Shown: positions 47,941-56,995 of the stretch, in pieces
Position numbering within the stretch: the first letter of the stretch is position 1
Layout of the letters: every line of letters begins with the position of its first letter
Assembly (NCBI GenBank): GCA_963756715.1
Contig: CAVWOV010000002.1
Location: 1 to 64,000, forward strand
Direction: 5' to 3'
Origin: VAZQ01 sp963756715
GTDB taxonomy: Bacteria > Pseudomonadota > Alphaproteobacteria > Rhizobiales > Xanthobacteraceae
DNA length: 64,000 nucleotides
Notes under the pieces: model-generated
Told to the model about the DNA's origin: nothing
Seen by the model: only the letters and a program-made list of their open reading frames with translations
Databases searched by the model: none
Translations under genes and position numbers: made by a program

Positions 47941-49755
47941 AACCGTTTCGCCGAATTGCTCGACCGCCTCGTCTACGAACCCGGCCGCAACAATAAGCTG
48001 CGGCTGATCACCGATTATTTCCGTACCACCCCCGATCCGGAACGCGGCTTCGCGCTCGCGGCGCTCACCGGCGCACTCAGCTTCCGCCATGCCAAGCCGG
48101 CCGTGCTCCGCGCGCTGATCGCCGAGCGCACCGACCCGGTGCTGTTCGAACTGTCTTACGATTACGTCGGCGATCTCTCCGAGACCATCGCGCTGATGTG
48201 GCCGGGCAAGGCTGACACCTGCTTCGAAGCTCGACCAGCGCCGATCGATCGGACCATTCCCCCTCCCCGCGAAGCGAAGCGAGCGGTGGGGAGGGTTGGG
48301 GTGGGGGGTGATGCGATGGACCTCGAAATGCCCCCCACCCCCGACCCCTCCCCACCATTCGCTGCGCGAATGGGAGGAGGGGAGCGCACCGCGACCGTTC
48401 GCGTAGCGACGTGCGTCACTCCCCGACCCTTTCGACAGTCGTGGAAAAGCTCTCCACACTCGGCAAGGCGGAATTGCCGGCACAGCTTGCGCACTGGCTC
48501 GATACGCTCGACGAGACCGGACGCTGGGCGCTGCTCAAGCTCGTCACCGGCGCGTTGCGCATCGGCGTCTCGGCGCGGCTCGCCAAGACCGCGGCTGCAG
48601 CGCTCGGCGGCAAGGACCCGCAGGAGATCGAACTGATCTGGCCCGGCCTCAAGCCGCCCTACGCCGAACTGTTCGCCTGGCTCGAAGGCCGCGCCGAGAA
48701 ACCCGCAAACCGCGATCCGACGCCGTTTCGCCCGCCGATGCTCTCCCACGCCATCGAGGAATTCGCCGGGCTTGATCCGGCGGAGTTTGCAGCCGAGTGG
48801 AAATGGGACGGCATCCGCGTGCAGGCAGTAGCGGGCGCGCGCAGCGACGGCGTGACGACGGGGCGGCTTTATTCCCGCACTGGCGAGGATATCTCGGGCA
48901 GCTTTCCCGATCTCCTTGACGCGCTGCGGCTGCCGGCCGCGATCGACGGCGAACTACTCGTTGTCCGGGATGGCCGCGTGCAGAGCTTCAACGTGCTGCA
49001 GCAACGCCTCAACCGCAAGAGCGTCAACGCCAAGCTGCTGGCCGAATTCCCCGCGCATCTGCGCGCCTACGACCTGCTCGTCGAGGGCGAGGACGATTTG
49101 CGCGACCTGCCGTTTGCCGAACGCCGGGTGCGGCTTGAGGCCTTTATCGCTCGACTCGACGACCCGCGCATCGACATCTCGCCGCTCGTCCCTTTCGGCA
49201 CCTGGGATGAACTCGCCGCGGCGCGGCACAATCCCGCCGGCGGCGGTGCGGGCGACGATGCCGGCGCGGTCGAAGGCGTCATGCTCAAGCGGCGCGACGC
49301 GCCATACGTCCCGGGCCGGCCGAAAGGCCTGTGGTGGAAATGGAAGCGCGATCCATTCGTGGTCGATGCCGTCCTGATGTACGCCCAGCGCGGCCACGGC
49401 AAGCGATCGTCATTCTATTCCGACTATACGTTCGGGGTCTGGACCAACGGCGAAGACGGCGAACAACTCGTGCCGGTCGGCAAGGCCTATTTCGGTTTCA
49501 CCGACGAGGAACTGCAGCGGATCGACCGTTACGTGCGCCGCAACACCGTTGATCGCTTCGGTCCGGTGCGCGAAGTCGTGCACGAAGCCGACGAGGGCCT
49601 GGTGCTGGAAGTCGCGTTCGAAGGCCTGCAGCGATCGACGCGGCACAAGTCCGGGCTGGCGATGCGCTTCCCGCGCATCAGCCGCCTGCGCTGGGACAAG
49701 CCGCCGCGCGAAGCCGATCGCCTCGACACGCTCGAACGAGATGCTGGACAAATGA
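47941..49755 (+). CDS. ATP-dependent DNA ligase (ligase-associated DNA damage response type), with inserted palindromic element and frame changes
   Basis: DNA ligase of the cisplatin-resistance type. The N-terminal domain (MNRFAELLDRLVYEPGRNNKLRLITDYF, then DPVLFELSYDYVGDLSETIALMWP) is in the first frame. This is followed by the inserted element, then PTLSTVVEKLSTLGKAELPAQL, the catalytic lysine motif AEWKWDGIRVQAVAG, RLYSRTGEDISGSFPDL and GVMLKRRDAPYVPGRP in the second. Near the end, the second frame runs on past ...RLDTLERDAGQ into the next gene, but one base removed gives LERMLDK and a stop at 49755, so a further indel is likely. Completes the lhr/pdeM/exonuclease set. Confidence 0.87.
48258..48384 (+). 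repeat. palindromic element inserted inside the DNA ligase gene
   Basis: Hairpin halves TCCCCCTCCCCGCGAAGCGA..GGTGGGGAGGG with TTGGGGTGGGGGG, and CCCCCCACCCCCGACC with CCTCCCCACCATTCGCTGCG, around a ~22-base spacer. Open in the first ligase frame, it reads PPREAKRAVGRVGVGGD...PPTPDPSPPFAARMGGGE, matching the lhr copy. It sits in a variable linker after MWP. A stop at 48309 closes the second frame upstream, so the frame change lies downstream of it. Confidence 0.8.
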
Positions 49756-49826
49756 TCGAAGCGCGGCCTGCGGCGAGCGTGATCCGGCACGGCAGACAGC
49801 TCAAGCGGTGTGATAAGGATGATTTC

Positions 49827-50147
49827 ATGAGCATGCCGACCCAGCGTCCCGACGAGCAGTCCCGCCGCACGCCCGGCGCCAATCCCCTCACCCGCTTTTT
49901 CGGCGGGCCGCCGCTGTCGGTCATCTTCCGGCTGGTGCTGCTGTCCGTCCTGATCGGCGTAATCCTCAAGGTGCTGGGCCTCGACCCGTTCAACATCCTG
50001 CGCAGCGTCGAGGATCTCGTCCGCGCGATTTGGAACATGGGCTTCGATGCGGTGCGCTGGCTCTGGCGATATTTCCTTCTCGGAGCGGTGATCGTGGTGC
50101 CGATCTGGCTGATCATGCGGCTGATGCGTGCCGCCAAGGGCGAGTGA
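49827..50147 (+). CDS. DUF6460 family small membrane protein
   Basis: 106 aa starting MSMPTQRPDEQSRRTPGANP, with AAGGA before the ATG. Two membrane segments (SVIFRLVLLSVLIGVILKVLG and RYFLLGAVIVVPIWLIMRLM) flank an amphipathic DPFNILRSVEDLVRAIWNMGFDAV. Function unknown. Its frame is continuous with the ligase C-terminus only because of the presumed extra base at about 49738; it is listed separately for that reason. Confidence 0.8.
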   Translation: MSMPTQRPDEQSRRTPGANPLTRFFGGPPLSVIFRLVLLSVLIGVILKVLGLDPFNILRSVEDLVRAIWNMGFDAVRWLWRYFLLGAVIVVPIWLIMRLMRAAKGE

Positions 50148-50166
50148 GCCCCATCAAGAAATGCTG

Positions 50167-51258
50167 TTAAGCCGGCCAGTCTTCCGCCGTCATCGCAGCC
50201 GCGTCGGTGCCGACGAGTTCGTCGATGCCGGCATGTTTGCCACGATCGAGCTCCGCCAGGATATCCGCCTTGATAAAGTTGATGAGCCGCAGTCCGCGGT
50301 ACACCAGGGCGCTATAAAGCTGCACCAATGACGCGCCTGCTCTGATCTTGGCGAGCGCCGCCGTACCGGAATCGGTGCCGCCTGCGCCGATGAGCGGGAA
50401 CGCATCCTCGACCCGCACATAGGTCTCCGCCAGTATCCGCGTCGACAACGCAAACAGCGGACGGCCCGAGAGTCCGCCCGGCTCGAGCGCCGCGGGATCG
50501 CGCAGGCCCGGCGGCCGCGAGATCGTGGTGTTGCCGACGATCATGCCGTCGACCTTATGACGGCGTGCGCCGCCGACAATATCGTCGAGCTCACTGAGCG
50601 TGAGGTCGGGAGCGATCTTGATCAGCACCGGCGTGGTGCCGGCGGCTCTGCTCATGCGGGCGCGCGCATCCATCACGCGGGCGAGCAGGTCGTCGAACAT
50701 CTTGCCCTGCTGCAATTCGCGCAGTCCCGGCGTGTTCGGCGAGGAAATGTTGACGGTGAAATAGCTCGCGACCGGCGCGAAGGTCTCGATCATGTGGACA
50801 TAATCGGCAATGCGGTCGGCGGCGTCTTTATTGGCCCCGACATTCACGCCGACGATGCCGCCTCTGGCAGCGCGAGCCGCCAGCCGGCGCAGGACCGCGG
50901 CGGCGCCGTCGCTGTTGAAGCCCAGCCGATTGATCACGCCCTCATCGGCATTGAGCCGGACCACGCGCGGTCGCGGATTGCCTATCTGCGGCTGCGGCGT
51001 CACTGTGCCGATCTCGACGAAGCCAAAGCCAAGACCGAGCAATGCGTCGGGCACCTCGGCGTGCTTGTCGAAGCCCGCCGCCATGCCGATCGGATTGGGA
51101 AAATTTAACCCAAAGGCGCGCACCGCGAGCCGCGGGTCGTTGCGGACCAGTTTGAGGTGGGGCGGGAGCTTTAGAGCCTGGATCGCGAGGCGGTGCGCAT
51201 CCTCAGGATCGAGCAGGCGCAGCAGTGGGCGTGCCCATGCCTCGAGGAGGCCGATCAC
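50167..51258 (-). CDS. pyrD: dihydroorotate dehydrogenase (quinone)
   Basis: Class 2 enzyme, oxidising dihydroorotate to orotate at the membrane with quinone as acceptor. 363 aa from the GTG at 51258 (VIGLLEAWARPLLRLLDPEDAHRLAI), which overlaps the DUF952 stop; the frame is open to 51678 but the membrane-associating N-terminal helix starts here. FMN and substrate motifs: NPIGMAAGFDKHAEV, GFGFVEIGTVTPQPQIGNPRPR, NRLGFNSDG, FTVNISSPNTPGLRELQ (class 2 catalytic Ser region), GAGGTDSGTAALAKIRAGASLVQLYSALVYRG. Confidence 0.96.
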   Translation of the reverse strand: MIGLLEAWARPLLRLLDPEDAHRLAIQALKLPPHLKLVRNDPRLAVRAFGLNFPNPIGMAAGFDKHAEVPDALLGLGFGFVEIGTVTPQPQIGNPRPRVVRLNADEGVINRLGFNSDGAAAVLRRLAARAARGGIVGVNVGANKDAADRIADYVHMIETFAPVASYFTVNISSPNTPGLRELQQGKMFDDLLARVMDARARMSRAAGTTPVLIKIAPDLTLSELDDIVGGARRHKVDGMIVGNTTISRPPGLRDPAALEPGGLSGRPLFALSTRILAETYVRVEDAFPLIGAGGTDSGTAALAKIRAGASLVQLYSALVYRGLRLINFIKADILAELDRGKHAGIDELVGTDAAAMTAEDWPA

Positions 51259-51605
51259 GGTGCAAGCTCCGGGAAGACATGGCGACCGTCGGCGCCGAGG
51301 GGCAGCGGCTTGGTCCACAGCACCGTGTCCAACGGCAGATCGCCGTAGAGGTGGGGAAACAGCGCGCCGCCACGCGACGGCTCCCACTTCAGGTCCGGTC
51401 CCAACCGGCCGGCGTCGACCGCGACCAGCACCAGGTCCGCCGCACCCTCGAAATGCCTTGCGGCGGTCTCGGCCGCCTGCGCGGCCGTCGAAAAATGGAT
51501 GAATCCGTCGCGCAAATCGGGCGGCGCGCCTCGGAACGCGCCAAAACCCTCGGCTTCGGACCACAGTGCAGTGTCGCAGATCTTGTAGATGGTCGTCGTC
51601 ACCAC
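51255..51605 (-). CDS. DUF952 family protein
   Basis: 116-aa protein of unknown function with the family pattern IYKICDTALWSEAEGFGAFRGAPPDLRDGFIHFSTAAQAAETAARHF, LVLVAVDAGRLGPDLKWEPSRGGALFPHLYG and LPLDTVLWTKPLPL. DUF952 has been linked to glutathione-like folds, but no reaction is known. It precedes pyrD with a four-base overlap, so the two are co-expressed. This pair is common in rhizobia. Confidence 0.9.
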   Translation of the reverse strand: MVTTTIYKICDTALWSEAEGFGAFRGAPPDLRDGFIHFSTAAQAAETAARHFEGAADLVLVAVDAGRLGPDLKWEPSRGGALFPHLYGDLPLDTVLWTKPLPLGADGRHVFPELAP

Positions 51606-51804
51606 CGTCCCTTCTCAGCCCACAGTCCCGGATAGTCTCGGATAGTTCGCGGCGTAGCAACTCTTGACTGCAGGCCAAGCATTAGTTGCTTTTACGGCAT
51701 ATACTCTCAAAAGTTGCTGGACGGGCGAAACTCACGGCTATAATTCCTAGACGTTGGATAAAGTCCGGCGCAAGTTGACGCTCCGGCAGGTGGGATCAGG
51801 CCAA

Positions 51805-52440
51805 ATGATGCTAACGCACTCCCAGATTTGGACGGCACTCGACCGCCTCGCCGCGCGTGCCGACCTCTCGCCCTCGGGACTCGCCAAGAAATCCGGCCTC
51901 GATCCGACGACCTTCAACAAGTCGAAGCGAATCACCCCCGACGGCCGGCCCCGCTGGCCCTCCACCGAATCGGTAGCGAAGGCGCTCGACGCCACCGCCA
52001 CCAATATCGACACCTTCGTGCAGCTCATCGGCGACACCGGCCGCGCGGTGACGCGGCCGGTGCCGCTGATCGGTTTCGCGGAGGCCGGCGCGGGCGGCTA
52101 TTTCGACGACGGCGGATTTCCGGCAGCCGGCAGCGGGTGGGACGAGATCGCCTTCCCGGCGGTCAACGATGAACATGCCTATGCGCTGGAAATCTCCGGC
52201 GACTCGATGATGCCGGCCTACCGCGACGGCGACGTGATCGTGGTCTCGCCGGCCGCGCCGATCCGCCGCGGCGACCGCGTGGTGGTCAAGACCAAAGGCG
52301 AAGAGGTGATCGTTAAGGAACTCAAACGCCGGACCTCGAAGACCATCGAGCTGCGCTCGCTCAATCCTGCCCACAAAGAGCGCACGCTGGCGGCGCGCGA
52401 CGTGTTGTGGATCGCGCGCATCGTTTGGGCGAGCCAGTAA
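51805..52440 (+). CDS. S24/LexA-type helix-turn-helix repressor
   Basis: 211 aa from the ATG at 51805 (ATGATG; MMLTHSQIWTALDRLAARADLSPSGLAKKSGLDPTTFNKSKR). N-terminal XRE-like HTH, then the S24 peptidase domain: an Ala-Gly site in IGFAEAGAGGYF, the catalytic Ser in LEISGDSMMPAYRDGDVIVV, and Lys in RGDRVVVKTKGEE. This layout is that of phage-type repressors that self-cleave on RecA activation; many chromosomal copies regulate other responses. Targets unknown. It is divergent from DUF952/pyrD; the ~200-base gap holds two AGTTGCT repeats. Confidence 0.88.
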   Translation: MMLTHSQIWTALDRLAARADLSPSGLAKKSGLDPTTFNKSKRITPDGRPRWPSTESVAKALDATATNIDTFVQLIGDTGRAVTRPVPLIGFAEAGAGGYFDDGGFPAAGSGWDEIAFPAVNDEHAYALEISGDSMMPAYRDGDVIVVSPAAPIRRGDRVVVKTKGEEVIVKELKRRTSKTIELRSLNPAHKERTLAARDVLWIARIVWASQ

Positions 52441-52484
52441 AGCTCATTACGCCGCGCTGGCGGACGCGAATCGGGAGAATGGCC

Positions 52485-53477
52485 ATGAGGTCCTCGCCCC
52501 TGCTGTCGCCATCCCGCGCGATCTTCGCGACGTTCATTGTGCTGTGTCTCCTGGCCACGTCGGACCAGAACGCATGCGCCGAATATCCAGAGAAGCCGAT
52601 CCGGCTGCTGCTGCCGTTTCCGCCCGGCGGCGCGGTGGACATCGTCGCGCGTCTCGTCGCCGGCAAGATGGCGGACGATCTCGGACGCCCGATCGTGATC
52701 GAGAACAAGGCCGGCGCCGGCGGCATCATTGCAACGGATGCGACCGCCAAGGCAGCGGCGGATGGCTACACGCTTTTGCTCACCACGCCGAACCACACCA
52801 TCAATGCCGCGCTCAATCCGAAATTGCCTTACAATACCAAAAAGGATCTGGTGCCAGTCTCGATCGTGGCCGAAGTGCCGGAACTCCTGGTAAGTCATCC
52901 GGCTGCGCCATTCGACAGCTTCGCGGGTTTTGTCGACTACGCGAAGCAGAACCCCGGCAAGTTGAACTACGCCTCGGCCGGCAACGGCACGCTGCCGCAC
53001 ATCACGATGGAGTTGCTGCTGCGGCGCCTCGGGCTCGACGTTCGCCACATCCCCTACCGCGGCGCCGCGCCCGCCATGACCGATCTGCTGGCGGGTCAGG
53101 TTCAGCTCAAGATGGACACCTACGCGACTGCCGCGGCGCATGTGGCCGCCGGCAAGCTACGCGCACTCGCCTATGCGAGCCGGGCGCGCTCACCGCTGAT
53201 GCCGAACGTCCCGACGGTCGCCGAACTTGGACTCCCGGGCTACGAAGGCATCCTGTGGATCGGCATGATGGCGCCGACGGGCACGCCGACGGCCGTCATC
53301 GGCAAGCTCGCCGCCGCAGCGATGCGCGCGGTGCGCGCGCCGGAAGTGGCGGCGCGGTTGCGACGCGACGGCGTCGAACCGGTCGGCGGTACGACGCAGG
53401 ACTTCGCCACCCTCATTCCGCGCGAGATCGCGCAATGGCGCGACGTGATCGCCGCCGCCAAGATCACCGCCCAGTGA
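52485..53477 (+). CDS. Bug family substrate-binding protein
   Basis: 330 aa from the ATG at 52485, chosen because GGGAG lies seven bases before it. Signal peptide (AIFATFIVLCLLATSDQNACAE), then the Bug core: YPEKPIRLLLPFPPGGAVDIVARLVAGKMADDLGRPIVIENKAGAGG, GYTLLLTTPNHTINAAL, and HIPYRGAAPAMTDLLAGQVQLKMDT. Lies just upstream of the catabolic cluster and may bind a substrate of that pathway; transport subunits are absent. Confidence 0.88.
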   Translation: MRSSPLLSPSRAIFATFIVLCLLATSDQNACAEYPEKPIRLLLPFPPGGAVDIVARLVAGKMADDLGRPIVIENKAGAGGIIATDATAKAAADGYTLLLTTPNHTINAALNPKLPYNTKKDLVPVSIVAEVPELLVSHPAAPFDSFAGFVDYAKQNPGKLNYASAGNGTLPHITMELLLRRLGLDVRHIPYRGAAPAMTDLLAGQVQLKMDTYATAAAHVAAGKLRALAYASRARSPLMPNVPTVAELGLPGYEGILWIGMMAPTGTPTAVIGKLAAAAMRAVRAPEVAARLRRDGVEPVGGTTQDFATLIPREIAQWRDVIAAAKITAQ

Positions 53478-53511
53478 ACCCGTCGAATTTCGACATCGCC
53501 GTGTTGGCGAA

Positions 53512-54399
53512 CTAATTCCTTTGCCGGATGTGCTCTGGAGTCGGCGGCGGCCCCCAGACGTCGCTCGGGCCGCTCCACACCTTCGGTTTCTGCGGCCGGT
53601 CGCGGTGCCACGGCCGCGGATCGAAATAGCCGAGGTCCTCGTCCAGCATTTTGTCCAGTTCGGCGAACAGCTCAATGATCTGATCGTCCGGATTGCGGTG
53701 ATAAGTGTAGAGGTTGTGTCCCGGCCCGTGCCGTCCCGGTCCCCAGGTAAGCTGGATGTTCTTGCTGCCGAGTAAATCGCAGGCGGTCAGGATCTGCGCC
53801 CAATCCTTCAGTTCGAAGGCGACATGATGCATGATCGTGCGCTTGCCGCGCACGAAGTTCACGGTGTGATGGTCCGGGCCACAGCGCATGAAGGCGAACC
53901 AGTCTTCGATCCAGTCGGAGACACGGAAGCCCAGAACCTTGCCATAGAACTCGACAAATTTTTGCGGGTCGTCGACGCAAAACGCCAGATGCCCAAGCTT
54001 CAGCGGGCCGACGCCGGCGACGGCCGTATTCTTGGCTATGGGAGTCTGCTCAGCAAACACCTCGATCACCGTGCCCTTAGGGTCCTCGAAGCCCACCATG
54101 CGGGGCACGCCGGGCGTCGAGTCACTGCTTTCCTCCGGCTTGATGCCTTCGGCTTCCAGCCCCTTGCGAATGTCGGCGATATCGGTCGCCGGGTCGACCT
54201 GAAAGGCGATGCGGGCACAGCGCGCCTCGCTGCCCTTCTGGACTCGCACGGCGATGTCGCCCACTTTGGTGGCGAGAAAAGCGGTACCGTTCTCACGGCC
54301 GGCCTCCTGGAGGCCCACCACTTGCGTGAAATAATCGATCTGCCGCTCAAGATCGGGGGTCTCGAACGTCGCATGACTCATCCGCTTGACCTGGATCAT
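53512..54399 (-). CDS. type I extradiol ring-cleavage dioxygenase (two VOC domains)
   Basis: Ring-cleaving dioxygenase family, cleaving catechol-type diols next to the hydroxyls. 295 aa from the ATG at 54399, which has a good ribosome-binding site; a TTG at 54411 adds four. The N-terminal VOC domain (HATFETPDLERQIDYFTQVVGLQE) has lost metal binding; the second carries a complete facial triad: LGHLAFCVDDP (His), MHHVAFELKDW (His), QIIELFAEL (Glu), with the conserved Tyr in LYTYHRNPDD. The exact catechol is unknown. Likely an operon with the LLM and RidA genes upstream. Confidence 0.85.
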   Translation of the reverse strand: MIQVKRMSHATFETPDLERQIDYFTQVVGLQEAGRENGTAFLATKVGDIAVRVQKGSEARCARIAFQVDPATDIADIRKGLEAEGIKPEESSDSTPGVPRMVGFEDPKGTVIEVFAEQTPIAKNTAVAGVGPLKLGHLAFCVDDPQKFVEFYGKVLGFRVSDWIEDWFAFMRCGPDHHTVNFVRGKRTIMHHVAFELKDWAQILTACDLLGSKNIQLTWGPGRHGPGHNLYTYHRNPDDQIIELFAELDKMLDEDLGYFDPRPWHRDRPQKPKVWSGPSDVWGPPPTPEHIRQRN

Positions 54400-54464
54400 G
54401 ACTGTGTCCAATTCCTTGCTTCGAAGAGTGCCAAGTTTTCATTACGCCAGCAAGGCGTGAAGCC

Positions 54465-55445
54465 CTAAACGTACGGCAGCACGTCTTCGGTCAGGCGGCG
54501 CAACTGCATCATCGGATCCCCCATGGTGGAAATCCGGAAGGTGATGCGCCGGCAGCCGGAGGCCTTGAACTGCTTCAGGTGCGCGATGCAGTCGCGCGGC
54601 GAACCGTAAGTTAGCCAGGATTCGAGCCGCTCCCTGGAATAATCCGCCGAGTAATACAGATCGAGAAACGTCTTTAAATCCGCCAGCGCGTCCGCGCTGT
54701 CGTCATTGATGTTGATGTGATGGTAGAGCACGTTGTCGAAGCTCGACATGTCTCGGCCGTTGTCACGGCCGACCTGCAAAACAAAGTCCCACGACCGCTG
54801 AAACCCCGCCGGGCTGACGGAGTGTGTCATCCAACCGTCGGCAATCTTGCCGACGCGCGTCAGCGCCAGCTCTGATCCTCCGGAATCTGCCTGGCCTTTC
54901 GACAGCCGCTCGGCGTTGGTCGCGAGCCAGATCGGACAAGGCGACTGCACCGGTTTCGGTTCGAGCGTCACATTCGAAAATTGCGTGAACTCGCCGTTGA
55001 ACGGTGCGTTGTCCCTGCTCCACAGATGACGAAGGATACGGATGTTCTCGAGCATCCGCTTGCGCCGCTCGCCGGGCGCGATGTTCATCGCAGCCGACTC
55101 GGCCTCCCACAGCGGGCCCGCGCCGCCGCCGGCGCAAGCCACGAGCCTGGTTCGTCCGTTCGACAGCACGTCGAGCGAGGCCCACTCATAGGCGAAGACC
55201 AGCGGATTGCGCAGCGCGAACGAACCCATGCAGGCCGGGCCGAGCAGCACGCGTTCGGTGCGGCCCGCCACCGCGGCCAGCAGCGTCAGCGCGTCGAGCC
55301 TGCGGTTGACGAACAAGGCATCGCCGCACCACACCGAATCCATCAACGGTGACGCCTCGACGGCATCCGCCAAGACGAGGAGATCGCGCGGTTCGCACAG
55401 CCCGACGAGCACACCGCGGTTGGACAGCGTAATGCCAAATTTCAT
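54465..55445 (-). CDS. LLM-class flavin-dependent oxidoreductase
   Basis: 326 aa luciferase-like (bacterial luciferase/alkane monooxygenase fold) oxidoreductase: MKFGITLSNRGVLVGLCEPRDLLVLADAVEASPLMDSVWCGDALFVNRR, RTRLVACAGGGAGPL, LEPKPVQSPCPIWLATNAERLS. It probably uses FMNH2 or F420-like reduced flavin to oxygenate a ring or side chain. Neighbouring dioxygenase, RidA, cupin and HpaB-like genes suggest a catabolic role; RutA-type uracil opening is possible but not supported by sequence. Confidence 0.85.
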   Translation of the reverse strand: MKFGITLSNRGVLVGLCEPRDLLVLADAVEASPLMDSVWCGDALFVNRRLDALTLLAAVAGRTERVLLGPACMGSFALRNPLVFAYEWASLDVLSNGRTRLVACAGGGAGPLWEAESAAMNIAPGERRKRMLENIRILRHLWSRDNAPFNGEFTQFSNVTLEPKPVQSPCPIWLATNAERLSKGQADSGGSELALTRVGKIADGWMTHSVSPAGFQRSWDFVLQVGRDNGRDMSSFDNVLYHHININDDSADALADLKTFLDLYYSADYSRERLESWLTYGSPRDCIAHLKQFKASGCRRITFRISTMGDPMMQLRRLTEDVLPYV

Positions 55446-55458
55446 CGTTCCGTTCCGG

Positions 55459-55842
55459 TCAGCCGTCGATCACGGCCATGAAGTCGCATTGGATCAGCAC
55501 GTCCTGCTCCATCGGGACCTCCATGATCTGCCGCGCCGGCCGCGACGCCGGATCGGGAAACATCTTGACCCATTCGTCATTCACGACCTTGCGCTGCAGC
55601 TTCTCCATCCAGAACGTCACCTTGATGATGTCCGCAACGGTAGCGCCGCCAGCTTCGACCGTCTGCCGCAAATGCTGGAACATGAATGCGCACTGCTGCT
55701 CCAGCGACGGCACGAGCTTGGACGTCGCCGGGTCCGGCCCGCGGATCAGGCCCGAGACGATGATATTGCCGATCCGGCTGGCGTTCGGGATCGGGCTCTG
55801 GTGCGCGATGTCCCCCACATAGATGCTGGTCCGAGCCATCAT
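55459..55842 (-). CDS. RidA family enamine/imine deaminase
   Basis: 127-aa protein of the RidA (YjgF/YER057c/UK114) family, which hydrolyse reactive enamines and imines. MARTSIYVGDIAHQSPIPNASRIGNIIVSGLIRGPDP, QQCAFMFQHLRQTVEAGGATVADIIKVTFWM and the terminal EVPMEQDVLIQCDFMAVI match the family; the catalytic Arg lies in the conserved segment near RPARQIMEV. It is 5' of the LLM gene, minus strand. Confidence 0.88.
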   Translation of the reverse strand: MMARTSIYVGDIAHQSPIPNASRIGNIIVSGLIRGPDPATSKLVPSLEQQCAFMFQHLRQTVEAGGATVADIIKVTFWMEKLQRKVVNDEWVKMFPDPASRPARQIMEVPMEQDVLIQCDFMAVIDG

Positions 55843-56124
55843 TGGTCTCCGTCATCGGCCCGCATGTCGCAGTGCGTCACACCACGCGACGTGCGCGCCT
55901 CCACCACGGCTTTGCAGGATTGCAGCCTCATCGCGGTCGGCAAGCGGCACCTTACGCTCGGTTGTTGTTCTGCATGAAGCCGCTGCCGGATATGCAGGGC
56001 TCCCGTGATGACACGCCATCGGGAAAAATCATATCCTGCGCACAGGGGAAACATCCAGTCCGCGCGGCGGCCGCCTTCGGCACGCAGCGCGGCTGGAACA
56101 CAAAACAACGCTCAGGACCGTCAA

Positions 56125-56850
56125 ATGACCGCAACGCCTATTGAGCAGCTCAAAGTCTTGTCCGCCGGGGCGGTGAAATATGTCGTCACCGGACTAAGCC
56201 CGCAGTTCACGCGCGAGCGCGGCCATGACGTCGACTTCACGTTCGGCACCATCGCGGGCGTGCAGCAGCGGCTCAAGAATGGCGAGACTGCGGATGTCAT
56301 CATCGGTACCGCGCCAGCGATCGCGCAGATGGAGCAATCCGGCGTGATCGAAGCCGGCAGCCGCGTCGACCTCGGGCGCACCCTGACCGGCATCGGCGTG
56401 CGCGAGGACACGCCCTCGCCCGACATCTCGACGCCGGACGCCTTCCGGCAGGCGATGCTCGACGCCCGCTCGATCGCCTATACCAGCCCGCAGGCCGGCG
56501 GCACGTCGGGGATCTACCTGACCGGCCTGTTGGAGCGGCTCGGGATCGCCGAGGCGGTCGGCAGGAAAACCCTGCTCTGCATCAACGGCGACGAGGTGGT
56601 CGACAAGGTCGCCGCCGGTGACGCCGAGGTCGGCTCGACCTTTCTCAGCGAAATCGTGCCGAGGAAGGGCATGAAAGTCGTGGGACCGCTGCCGGCCGCG
56701 ATCGGCAACGCCACCGCCTATGCGGGCGGCATCTCGGCGGGCAGCGCCAATCGCGACGCGGCACGCGCATTTCTGGCGATGCTGACCGACCCGGCACAAC
56801 GGGCGTTCTGGGTGTCGCGCGGCTTTGAGCCGGCTGGCGCTGCGGGATGA
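56125..56850 (+). CDS. ModA-like substrate-binding domain protein without signal peptide
   Basis: 241 aa from the ATG at 56125 (MTATPIEQLKVLSAGAVKYVV). The fold resembles molybdate/extracellular solute-binding proteins: SGAVKYVVTGLSPQF, GHDVDFTFGTIAGVQQRLKNGETADVIIGTAPAIAQM and AYTSPQAGGTSGIYLTGLLERLG. No signal peptide was seen, so cytoplasmic or a regulatory role is possible. Located between RidA and the cupin gene; ligand unknown. Confidence 0.7.
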   Translation: MTATPIEQLKVLSAGAVKYVVTGLSPQFTRERGHDVDFTFGTIAGVQQRLKNGETADVIIGTAPAIAQMEQSGVIEAGSRVDLGRTLTGIGVREDTPSPDISTPDAFRQAMLDARSIAYTSPQAGGTSGIYLTGLLERLGIAEAVGRKTLLCINGDEVVDKVAAGDAEVGSTFLSEIVPRKGMKVVGPLPAAIGNATAYAGGISAGSANRDAARAFLAMLTDPAQRAFWVSRGFEPAGAAG

Positions 56851-56995
56851 CAGATTGGCCGACCCTGCAAAACACAACCAGAAAGGGAGGCCATTTGCCA
56901 AGCATCCAAGAATGACGCTGTTGCGGCGGGCGCGCCGCGCTATATTTCACGGGCTGGCCGCATCTAAAGATGTAAGAGAGTTGAAGGACGTCACG

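Noticed and set aside
54465..55842. LLM monooxygenase and RidA as RutA/RutC of the Rut uracil pathway
   Set aside because: RutB, RutD, RutE and RutF are absent and the dioxygenase and HpaB-like neighbours fit aromatic catabolism better; not excluded by sequence alone.
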